A stretch of DNA of 64,000 bases from Anaerolineae bacterium (GTDB lineage: Bacteria; Chloroflexota; Anaerolineae; 4572-78; J111): the NCBI GenBank assembly GCA_023382535.1, contig JAHDWA010000022.1, positions 62,001 to 126,000 on the forward strand, written 5' to 3'. Both the position numbers and the translations under genes were made by a program. Below the pieces are notes generated by a model that worked only from the letters and a program-made list of their open reading frames with translations, was not told where the DNA came from and searched no databases. Positions 47,701-56,200 of this stretch are shown here, one piece after another (within the stretch, counting starts at the first letter, position 1; each line of letters starts with the position of its first letter).

Positions 47701-50700
47701 GGATTAATCGTCAGTAAAAAGGTGTCACTACTCTCCAGTTGCCCATCGCTAACGGTTATCGTGATCGCCACATTCCCAAATTGGTTTGGCGCAGGCACCA
47801 CTGTCACCGTGCGATTGGTTCCGTTACCTAGAAAAAGGATGTTGTCATCAGGGACAATCAGGGTATTGGAAGAACTTCCACTCAAGATAAGGCTGCTGGC
47901 CGGGGTTTCGACATCGTCAATGGTGAAACTAAGGGGATTTGTTGGCGTATCCTCGTTCGTGACTTGATTGGCAATATCGGAGATAGTTGGACGGTAATTG
48001 ATCGGATGAACCGTCAAGGTAAAACTGATTGAAGTCGTCGCTTGTCCATCCCCTACCGTCAAGCGAACAGTCGTCACCCCGTTCTGACCGGCGGTCGGGG
48101 TGAACGTGACTGTGCGGTTCGTGCCGGAGCCGCCCAGGGTGATGTTTCCATTGGGCAGCAGCGTAGAATTCGAAGACACAGCATTCAGCAACAATGAGGC
48201 GGGTGGCGTTTCGACATCGCCGATAGTGAAAGAGAGAGGTCCTAAAGGAGTCTCATAAGTAGTCTCCTGGTTTCCAATACTGCTAATGGTCGGGGAATCA
48301 TTGAGCGCATTGACGGTGATGGTGAAGGTGGTCGAAGCCGTATCTTCTCCATCTGACACCACCAGGGTGATGGAAGTTACGCCATTCTGGTTGGCCGCCG
48401 GGATAAGAGTGACGGTGCGGTTCGCTCCGGAGCCACCTAAACTAATGATTCTGTCTGGCAGTAGGGTGGGATTAGAAGAACTTGCGGTTACAAATAAAGC
48501 GCCGCTGGCCGTTTCTTCATCGCCTATCGTAAAGGACAGTGGTCCAATCGCGCTATCCTCATCAATTACCTGGTCACTAATGGGGCTGATCGTCGGGACA
48601 TCATTGACGCTACTTACGGTCAAGATAAAAGAGGTAAGCGTGGTATCTTCTCCATCGCTGACCCGAATTTCAATAACGGCCACGCCGTTCTGACCGGGTG
48701 CCGGGGTTACTTCAATAGTGCGGTTGACGCCGGACCCGGCGAGCATGATGTTACTCTGGGGAACCAACGTTTCGTTCGACGAAGTTGCGCTGACACTCAA
48801 CAGCCCTGGCAGGGTTTCGATATCATCAATGGTAAATGAGAGTGGACCTGTCGTCGTATCTTCGTCAATAGACTGGTCGGCTATGTCGGTTAAAGTCGGC
48901 ACGTCATTGACTGGATCTACTGCCACGCTGAAGCTGCTCGACTTTGCCAATTGGCCATCGTGGACGGTCAAAGTGATCGTGGCCACCCCGCTTTGATTGA
49001 CGGCAGGTTGAAGGGTCAGCGTCCGGTTCGCTCCGGAGCCGGTCACGGTGATGTTGCCGGTCGGGATCAAGACCACGTTGCTGGAGCTGATCGTTAGGGT
49101 CAAGTCAACGGTTGGCGTCTCCACATCATTCATGCTGAAGGGGAGCGGTCCAATGGTAGAATCTTCATCCCCCTGTTGGTCGGGAATGCTGCTGAGGATA
49201 GGAGCATCGGCGATGGCATTGACCGTGATCACGAAATTGGTCGAGACCGTGGTGAGACCATCGTCTACGGTCAGGGTAATTGTTGCCACTCCACTTTGAT
49301 TGGTCGCCGGCGTCAGGCTAAGGGTTCGATTTGCGCCACTGCCTCCCAAGCTGATGTTTCCAGGTGGGAACAGGGCCGCGTCAGTGGAGATCGCCGACAC
49401 AACTAGGTCAGCAGCTGCAGTCTCGCTATCGGCTACAGTAAAAGCAAGCGGCCCAATCGGGCTATCTTCATCAACCTCCTGATCGGCCAGGGGAGTGATG
49501 GTCGGGAGATCGTTGTAGCCAGTGATGTTCAAGATGAAGGAGCTTGTCGCCGTATCTTTGCCATCGTCTACGGAAACCAGAAGGGTGACCGATCCAGACT
49601 GATCTGCCGCCGGCGTAATTGTAATGGTGCGCGTCATCCCGGTTCCAGCGACGAGGATATTGCCGTTGGGGACCACTGTCTGGTCCGACGAGGTGGCGCT
49701 CACCAGCAATGCATCCACCGGCGTGTCTACGTCACTAATCGTAAAGGGCAGCGCCCCCGTAGCCCCATCCTCATCAATCATTTGGTCAGAGATCGCACTC
49801 AGGGTAGGCAAGTCATTGACGGCATCTACTGTCGCCTTGATGTTATAGGTAGTTACTTCTTCGCCGTCATCCAGGGTTAAGGTTATGGTAGTTACCCCGC
49901 TTTGATTAGCCAGCGGATTGATTGTAAGCGTACGAGTAGTCCCCGAACCACCCACGATAACGTTAAAGTCTGGGATCAAGCCGGGATTAGAGGAACTGAC
50001 CGTTAAGAGCAATTCATCGACCGGTGTCTCGGCATCGCTAATGGTAAAGACCAGCGGCCCGATCTGCGAATCCTCATCCACCTGTTGATCGAGAATATTG
50101 CTGATGGTTGGAGCATAGTTCACCTCATTAATGGTCACGACAAAACTGGTCGAGGCGGCTGCCGCGCCGTCGTCCACTGTTAGAGTGATGGTTGCCGTTC
50201 CGTTCTGATTAAGCGCAGGGATCAGAGTGATCGTTCGACTTGCCCCAAAACCGCCCAGACTGATATTTGCTTCCGGCATCAGGGTAGGGTTGGAGGAAAC
50301 GACACTCAAATCAAGTAAATCCGCCGATGTTTCCATGTCGTCAATGGTAAAATCGAGCGGTCCGATCTGGGTATTTTCATCTACCTGCTCGTCGGGGATA
50401 CTGGTAATGGTGGGCGTCTGATTACCGGGATTGACGGTAACCCAGAAACTGGAGGTGGCTAAAATCTCCCCATCATCAGCAGAGATGGTAATAATGGTGC
50501 TGCCGAACTGGTCAGTCGCCGGGGTAATCGTAACGGTTCGGTTTGTTCCAGAACCTCCCAGTTGGACATTGCTGTTAGGTACCAGGACGGTGTTGGAGGA
50601 CCGTCCCCAGATCACCAGGTCATCAACCGGCGTATCCACATCGTCGACAAAAAATGAAACTGGGCCAAGCGGGGTGTTTAACTCTGTTTCCTGATCGAAG

Positions 50701-52409
50701 ATGTAATCAACCCAGGGAGCGTCATTCACCGGTTGGACGGTTACGGTGAAACTGGTGGTATCTGTTAACGCTCCATCATCCACGGTTAAGGTGATAACTG
50801 CTGTACCAAACTGGTCGGGGGTGGGTATGATCGTTACCGTCCGTGTTATATCCTCCCCTCCAATCACGACATTCTCATCGGGCACTAAGATCGGATTAGA
50901 GGAGATGCTGGAGACAAATAATTCCTCAGCCAGTGTTTCCGTATCGGTTACGGTGAAAGTGATAGGGCCAAGCGTCCCGTCTTCAGCCACCGTTTGATCG
51001 GGAATAGCGTTAATTATCGGCGGGTCATTAATTGCATCAACGGTGAGCAAAAAACTGGTGACTACCGTGATTTGTCCATCACTCACCCGCATGGTAATAA
51101 GCGCCGAATCAACGACTCCCGGTAAAGGAGTAATGGTCACAGTTTGGTTCCGCCCCGAGCCGCCTAGGATGATATTTTCATTGGGCACAAGGTCGGGATT
51201 GGAAGAGCGGCCCCATACCGTCAGGTCGTTGGCTGCCGTTTCAACGTCATCGATTGTAAAAGAGAGCGGTCCCACCGCCTCTCCATCATCCGCGATTTGA
51301 TCGGTGAAGCTGCTAATGGTCGGCGCATCATTAACTGGGTTTAGGGTAATAGAGAATTGGCGGGTGGTTGTCTTTCTTCCATCATCAACGGTCAAGGTAA
51401 GAACTGTCGTACCAAACTGGTTAGCTGTCGGGGTTACGGTTACCGTGCGATCTGTTCCCGATCCCCCAAAGACGATATTCTCCTCGGGCACCAGAACAAG
51501 GTTAGAGGAACTGCTTGAGACGACCAGATCGTCAGCCGCTGTTTCGACATCATCAATGCTGAAAGCGAGTGGACCAAGGGTCGTATCTTCGTTGGCTACT
51601 TGATCACTCAGGTTGCTAATAGTAGGTGGGTTGTTGAAGGGGCTAACCGTCAATAAAAAGCTTGTGCTGGCAGTCGCTTCACCATCATCCACGCGAAGCG
51701 TGATCGTGGTTGAGCCGGTCTGGTTAAGAGCTGGTGCGATGGTGACGGTGCGAGTGAGACCCGTTCCGGCCAGGCCAATGTTCTCATTGGGAACCAGTAG
51801 CGTATCCGAGGAATCACCTGAAACAACCAAATCATCAGCCGCTGTTTCGATATCGCTGACCGTAAAGGTCAGTGGCCCCAATACACCATTTTCTTCGATT
51901 TCTTGATTGATAAAATCACTAATCGTGGGGGAGGCATTAACGGCATTGACAGTGACTATAAAATTGTTAGAGGTTACATCCTGGCCGTCCTCGACGGTCA
52001 GAGTTACGGTAGCTGTGCCGCTCTGATCAAGCGCTGGTGTAAGGGTGACTGTTCGGTCTGTTCCGGAGCCACCCAAAAGTATATTTTCATTGGGAATAAG
52101 TGTCGGATCAGAAGAGATAGCTGATACTAACAGGTCAGCAGGCGCAGTTTCCACATCAGCCACAGTGAAGGCAAGAGGCCCCAGGGAAATATCTTCGTCG
52201 GTTATCTGGTCGGGAAGACTGGAGATCGTTGGAGATATATTGGCGGCATGAGGCATTAAAGCAGCCGGGGTCTGATTAACCTGACCCCTTCGTTGACCTG
52301 GATGGTCACTGTAGTTGAATAGAGACGCTGCTTCGACCTTAAACACGGCCAGGTTAAATAGGCTGGTGAGAATAACAAGATGAAGGAAAAGAATTCGTTT
52401 TGTAATCAT
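44757..52409 (-). CDS. Giant surface protein: 16 cadherin-like repeats, TSP3 calcium repeats, two IPT/TIG domains
   Basis: 2550 aa. Signal peptide at about 1-27. Sixteen tandem repeats of about 98 aa (pattern PTIS..DQ..DED..GPL.FT, SSNP.LVP..NI, R.VTITP..NQ.G, DG...T.SF) cover about 58-1670. Thrombospondin-3-like calcium repeats (DSDGDGIPDxxE / NYLDLDSDGD) cover about 1675-2350, and two IPT/TIG beta domains follow. It ends in VFLPIIIK, a tail shared with other large proteins here. Probable calcium-stiffened adhesin or surface layer component. First gene of the surface cluster. Confidence 0.85.
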   Translation of the reverse strand: MITKRILFLHLVILTSLFNLAVFKVEAASLFNYSDHPGQRRGQVNQTPAALMPHAANISPTISSLPDQITDEDISLGPLAFTVADVETAPADLLVSAISSDPTLIPNENILLGGSGTDRTVTLTPALDQSGTATVTLTVEDGQDVTSNNFIVTVNAVNASPTISDFINQEIEENGVLGPLTFTVSDIETAADDLVVSGDSSDTLLVPNENIGLAGTGLTRTVTIAPALNQTGSTTITLRVDDGEATASTSFLLTVSPFNNPPTISNLSDQVANEDTTLGPLAFSIDDVETAADDLVVSSSSSNLVLVPEENIVFGGSGTDRTVTVTPTANQFGTTVLTLTVDDGRKTTTRQFSITLNPVNDAPTISSFTDQIADDGEAVGPLSFTIDDVETAANDLTVWGRSSNPDLVPNENIILGGSGRNQTVTITPLPGVVDSALITMRVSDGQITVVTSFLLTVDAINDPPIINAIPDQTVAEDGTLGPITFTVTDTETLAEELFVSSISSNPILVPDENVVIGGEDITRTVTIIPTPDQFGTAVITLTVDDGALTDTTSFTVTVQPVNDAPWVDYIFDQETELNTPLGPVSFFVDDVDTPVDDLVIWGRSSNTVLVPNSNVQLGGSGTNRTVTITPATDQFGSTIITISADDGEILATSSFWVTVNPGNQTPTITSIPDEQVDENTQIGPLDFTIDDMETSADLLDLSVVSSNPTLMPEANISLGGFGASRTITLIPALNQNGTATITLTVDDGAAAASTSFVVTINEVNYAPTISNILDQQVDEDSQIGPLVFTISDAETPVDELLLTVSSSNPGLIPDFNVIVGGSGTTRTLTINPLANQSGVTTITLTLDDGEEVTTYNIKATVDAVNDLPTLSAISDQMIDEDGATGALPFTISDVDTPVDALLVSATSSDQTVVPNGNILVAGTGMTRTITITPAADQSGSVTLLVSVDDGKDTATSSFILNITGYNDLPTITPLADQEVDEDSPIGPLAFTVADSETAAADLVVSAISTDAALFPPGNISLGGSGANRTLSLTPATNQSGVATITLTVDDGLTTVSTNFVITVNAIADAPILSSIPDQQGDEDSTIGPLPFSMNDVETPTVDLTLTISSSNVVLIPTGNITVTGSGANRTLTLQPAVNQSGVATITLTVHDGQLAKSSSFSVAVDPVNDVPTLTDIADQSIDEDTTTGPLSFTIDDIETLPGLLSVSATSSNETLVPQSNIMLAGSGVNRTIEVTPAPGQNGVAVIEIRVSDGEDTTLTSFILTVSSVNDVPTISPISDQVIDEDSAIGPLSFTIGDEETASGALFVTASSSNPTLLPDRIISLGGSGANRTVTLIPAANQNGVTSITLVVSDGEDTASTTFTITVNALNDSPTISSIGNQETTYETPLGPLSFTIGDVETPPASLLLNAVSSNSTLLPNGNITLGGSGTNRTVTFTPTAGQNGVTTVRLTVGDGQATTSISFTLTVHPINYRPTISDIANQVTNEDTPTNPLSFTIDDVETPASSLILSGSSSNTLIVPDDNILFLGNGTNRTVTVVPAPNQFGNVAITITVSDGQLESSDTFLLTINPVNDPPVIANITDKSTAEGTSIGPIPFTISDIESTPSNLLLSGRSSNTSLVPNSSIVFGGSGGDRTVMITPVANKNGNTIITIEVSDGSSISSDTFNLTVNPHGADTDGDGLPDGWEIDHALDPLDPGGANGAQGDPDGDNLTNQAEYQAGTDPRDSDSDNDGMPDGWEITYGLNPLLGDASTDRDNDGLSNLAEFQYQTNPNLSDTDIDGMSDKWEIDHGLNPRVDDRTLDTDGDRINNLDEYLLRTNPVYPDSDNDSINDGVEVGPDPRTPRDTDRDGKIDALDIESDGDSIPDQLEGTADKDNDGLPNYRDDDSDGDGIPDSIEGAGLPDTDGDGTADYLDLESDGDGILDAVEGSGDIDLDGILNYRDSDSDGDGIPDGWEKSVDSDQDGIPDYWDRDSDNDGILDIQEGISDPDRDGLSNYVDLDSDGDGILDKIEGTGDLDRDGIRNYLDLDSDGDGLTDAQEGNGDQDADGIANYLDLDSDGDTVSDRDDGANDTDGDGIPNYLDSDSDGDNIFDRIEGTGDRDGDGVPNYLDSDSDGDTLLDKDEGTGDPDGDQTPNYLDKDSDGDNIFDSIERFGDLDGDNQPNYLDLDSDGDGLLDKDEGMGDPDSDQSPNYLDFDSDGDGIPDALEKAADPDGDGISNYLDLDSDGDTLLDKAEGTGDPDGDQTPNYLDKDSDGDTIFDSVEKAVDVDGDGRPNYVDLDSDGDTLLDKAEGTGDSDGDQTPNYLDLDSDGDTIPDSVEKAVDVDGDGQPNFLDLDSDGDGLLDKNEGLNDIDSDGQPDYLDNRVGLTITTLAPTVIRNPVTTTLTITGTGFLAPMQVNVGSYTLTNVTLVTSQTVRGILPSGIPAGIYNVNLTRADGDSQNKPYALTIGSLPPVEVTDIDKHEATNQIVTIITLTGRGFVPITQVKLDQITLENVTFVSAQKLQAVIPAGLLPATYDIKVINPDGQTDTLARAFTVKSPTQNVFLPIIIK
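45340..47380. repeat. TSP3-encoding DNA repeat array
   Basis: Roughly 100-bp units with near-identical blocks (for example around 45430, 45610 and 45660-45720) encode the DSDGDG repeats. High internal identity makes length variation by recombination likely. Confidence 0.8.
47400..52240. repeat. Sixteen ~295-bp cadherin-like coding repeats
   Basis: Regular recurrence of the same coding pattern about every 295 bp on the minus strand. The repeats are diverged in sequence, so they are older than the TSP3 array. Confidence 0.8.
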
Positions 52410-52478
52410 TTTCTATTCAGATAATTACGAGTTTTGAATAATTCCTACACGCCTCGCTAGATGAAATGTGCATATTTA

Positions 52479-52533
52479 GGAAGTTGAACTTCCACACTTT
52501 TCAAGTGCATAAACCGGGCTTCTGCCATATAAT
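52479..52533 (+). promoter_or_regulatory. Palindrome and TATAAT box upstream of the plus-strand membrane gene
   Basis: A perfect 7-1-7 palindrome GGAAGTTGAACTTCC (52479-52493) lies 34 bp before a perfect -10 TATAAT (52528-52533); no good -35 is visible. A possible operator-promoter for 52606-53106, or for the divergent giant gene. Confidence 0.35.
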
Positions 52534-52605
52534 AGTGACAGATATAAGGCTGTTATCAGCCTGCTGACCAGATACCCCCAGTTCAGCTGCCTCGAGGTTT
52601 CCGCA

Positions 52606-53106
52606 ATGATGAAAAATTCACGGCTAACCTTCCGGATCACCCTCTGGCGGCCATGGCTGCTGGCTGTAACCCCGTTGGCCCTGCTGGCCGCTGTGGGGGT
52701 AGCCATCACCATTGCCGCCGGGGAACTTGCCACTGCGTCCGGTATCCTGCTCGGCTTCGCTGCGGTTGCGCTGGCCTTGCTGGTGCCCATCGGCTTGGCC
52801 GTTCGGGCAAGCCGATGGCACATTGATCTGAACGGGATTGGCGGCCGAAACCATTGGCTCATCTATCATCATCTAGAGTGGTCCGAAATTGAGTCCGTCG
52901 AGCCGTGGTTGATTCCCGGGTACCTGTACGTGCAGGTAAACGGGGCCGGCAAGCGGTGGGTGTTCTGGTTGCCCTTATTCCTGACCGACATGTCCGGATT
53001 TCGGTCAGCGGTAGCGCGGTATGCCTCACCGGAAAACCCATTGCGGCGCTACCTGGAGAAACACTCAGCCGAAACGGGCGCTGGCGCAGATAGGCCACGC
53101 GGCTGA
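52606..53106 (+). CDS. Small membrane protein with PH-like cytoplasmic domain, GC-rich
   Basis: 166 aa. Two hydrophobic segments at about 15-35 and 42-68 are followed by a soluble domain (SRWHIDLNGIGGRN, LEWSEIESVEPWLIPGYLYV, RWVFWLPLFLTDMSG) that resembles bacterial PH-like domains of small membrane proteins. GAGG lies 8 nt before the ATG. Third codon positions are much richer in G/C than in neighbouring genes, and it is the only plus-strand gene among the giant surface genes, which points to horizontal acquisition. Function not recognised. Confidence 0.65.
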   Translation: MMKNSRLTFRITLWRPWLLAVTPLALLAAVGVAITIAAGELATASGILLGFAAVALALLVPIGLAVRASRWHIDLNGIGGRNHWLIYHHLEWSEIESVEPWLIPGYLYVQVNGAGKRWVFWLPLFLTDMSGFRSAVARYASPENPLRRYLEKHSAETGAGADRPRG

Positions 53107-53231
53107 TAGTTCTCCGAGCTTCGGCGACTCCTCCCGCGTGAGCTGACTGTTGAGCTGTGTCGTTAAACTTAAGGCTCCACCTCTAGTAGTTGGATTCACT
53201 CAGGATTCATGCGAAAATCGGTATAAGTCTT

Positions 53232-53270
53232 GAGGCTGCCGGGGCAGCATTACCTGTACCCGGCAGCTTC
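53232..53270 (-). terminator. GC-rich hairpin downstream of the SBBP gene
   Basis: GCTGCCGGG (53235-53243) pairs with CCCGGCAGC (53259-53267), extendable by about three pairs. It lies 23 bp past the stop of the gene ending at 53293. The sequence is related to the hairpin at 58274-58316. No strong T-tract. Confidence 0.5.
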
Positions 53271-53292
53271 TTTAATCAAGTCTCTGCGAAAG

Positions 53293-56200
53293 TCACTTCC
53301 TAATAATGGGCAGGTAGATAAGTCTATCCTTATCAAGGTAGTCGGGGATGCCATCGCCGTCAGAGTCGCCTGCATCTTCCTCAGCATCAGGGATGCCATC
53401 CCCGTCACTATCAGTATCGAGGTAGTTGGGCTTGCCATCGTTGTCCGCGTCACCGGCACCTTCCTGGGCATCAGGTATCCCATCGCCGTCACTGTCCAGG
53501 TCCAGATAATTAGCTTTGCCGTCGTTATCGACGTCCGTCGCCCCTTCGACCGCATCGCTCAAACCGTCCCCATCGCTGTCCGGGTCCAGGTAGTTGGGTT
53601 TGCCGTCGTTGTCGGCATCACCCGCGCCTTCCTGAGCATCAGGGATGCCATCGCCATCGGTATCAGTATCGAGGTAATTGGGTTTACCGTCGTTATCGCT
53701 ATCCCCTGCACCTTCGTCGGCGTCAGTAATCCCGTCGCCATCGCTATCGTCATCCACGTAGTTGGGTGTGCCGTCATTGTCCGCGTCGTCTGCGCTTTCT
53801 TCGCGGTCACTCAACCCATCGTTGTCGCTATCCCCGTCGAGATAATCAGGCATATTGTCATTGTCGCTATCGGGACATGGCGGTCCCGCCGGGCACTCCA
53901 CCGTCGTGAGAATAGTGTCATTATCATCATCCAGGTCGAGGTAATCCGGGGAGCTATCGCCGTCGTTATCGGCACACGGCGGGCCGGCTGGGCATTCGAC
54001 CGTGGTCGGAACATTGTCCTCGTCATCGTCCAGATCGGCGAAATCAGGTGTCCCATCCTCGTCTGTATCCAGCGGGGTGCCAGGATCATTCCCTATTTCC
54101 CGACCATCGTTTACCCCGTCGCCGTCGGTGTCTCTGTTTTGTGGGTCGCTACCTGCTTGATACTCTTCTAAATTGGTCGCTCCATCGTTATCGGCATCGT
54201 CATTGGCATCGTTTATGAGCGGATCCAGGCCGTTATTCAACTCCCATCCATCTGGCATGCCGTCGCCATCGCTATCGCTATCCTGCGGATCTGTCCCAGC
54301 CTGATATTCCTCCAGGTTGGTTAAACCGTCGCCGTCGGCGTCGTCCTCTGTGTCATGCGCGAGCGGATTCAAGCCATTGGACCCTTCCCACCCATCTGGC
54401 AGCCCATCATCATCGCTATCGCTATCCTGTGGATCCGTTCCCGCCTGATATTCCTCCAGGTTGGTCAAACCGTCGTCGTCGGCGTCATCCACAGCGTCGT
54501 CAACGATCGGATCGAGGCTGTTATCCAACTCCCACCCATCCGGCATGCCGTCGCCATCGCTGTCACTGTTCTGTGGATCTGTCCCGGCCTGGTATTCCTC
54601 CAGGTTGGTCAAGCCATCGCCGTCGGCGTCGTCCGCCGTGTCATCCGTGAGTGGATCCAGCCCGTTAGACCCTTCCCACCCATCTGTCAGCCCGTCGTCG
54701 TCGCTGTCACTGTCCTGTGGATTCGTCCCAGCCTGGTATTCCTCTAGGTTGGTCAAGCCATCGCCGTCGGCATCATCAGCAGCGTCGTCTACGAGCGGAT
54801 CGAGGCCGTTATCCAACTCCCACCCATCTGGTGTCCTGTCACTGTCGGTGTCTCTGTTTTGCGGATCGCTGCCTGCTTGATACTCTTCCAGATTGGTCGC
54901 TCCATCGTTATCGGCATCGCCATTGGCATCGTTTATGAGCGGATCCAGGCCATTATCCAACTCCCACCCATCTGTCAGCCCGTCATCATCGCTGTCATTG
55001 TCCTGTGGATCCGTCCCGGCCTGATATTCCCCCAGGTTGGTCAAACCGTCACTATCCGCATCGCTGGCGGCTTCATCGCTAAGAGGATTGAAATTATTGG
55101 TCACTTCCCAACCATCCGGCATCCCATCACCATCGCTATCCGCGCTGTTGGGTTCTGTGCCGAGTTGATATTCCTCCAGGTTGCTCAGACCATCGTTATC
55201 CGGGTCCTGGGCTGCATCGTTCACAAGCGGATCCAGGCTGTTATTCACTTCCCAACCGTCCAGCATACCGTCGCCATCCGAATCGGCGGATAACGAGTCA
55301 AGTCCATTGTTGACTTCCCAACCATCCTCCAGCCCATCGTTATCGCTGTCGGCATCGTTGGGGTCCGTTCCCGCCTGATATTCCTCCAGATTGGTCAGGC
55401 CATCGCCGTCTGGATCTTGGGCTCCCTCATCCGTCATCGGGTCCAGGCCATTCGCCACTTCCCAACCGTCGGTCATGCCATCACTATCCGTATCGGAGTC
55501 GGGCGAATTGACCGTCAGAACGAAACTGTCCTCGGCGGTCGCTGATCCATCGCCGACTCTGATGGTGAGAGTCGCCGTCCCGTACTCACCGGGTGTTGGC
55601 GTGACCGTGACCGTTCGGTTGGCCCCACTGCCGCCAAAGACGATGTTAGTCACAGATACCAGCGTGTTATTGGACGAAGCCGCGCTGAGCGTGAGCGAGC
55701 CAGCAGGTGTCTCTATATCCCCCACCGTAAAGGTAATCGGACCTTTGGCCGTGCTGTAAGCCGTCAATTGATCGGCAATGTCGGAAATAGTGGGGATATC
55801 ATTGACCGTGTTCACGGTCAGGACGAAGAGGTCCGAGGTCGAGCTTGTACCGTCGCTGACCGTGATTGTGATCGTGGCCGAACCATATTGGTTCGCCGCC
55901 GGGGCGACCGTCACCGTCCGGTTGGCCCCGCTGCCACCAAAGACAATATTGCTATTGGGAATTAAGCTGATATTTGAGGAACTGCCGGATATCGTCAAGC
56001 TGCTGGCCGCTGTCTCCATATCGGCGATGGTGAAAGAAAGCGGGCCAGTGGGAGTGTCCTCATCGGTTATTTGGTCAACAATAGCGGAGATGGTGGGTGA
56101 ATTGTCCGGGTGGAGTTTAAATACAAAGCCATCACTGCTGCCGTTATAACTCGTGTCGTAAGCGCCGGCAGTTGTGGGGATATTGGCTTCATAAGCTTGG

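Noticed and set aside
53230..54171. 313-codon plus-strand ORF
   Set aside because: Same antisense artefact over the TSP3 array of the 53293-58227 gene.
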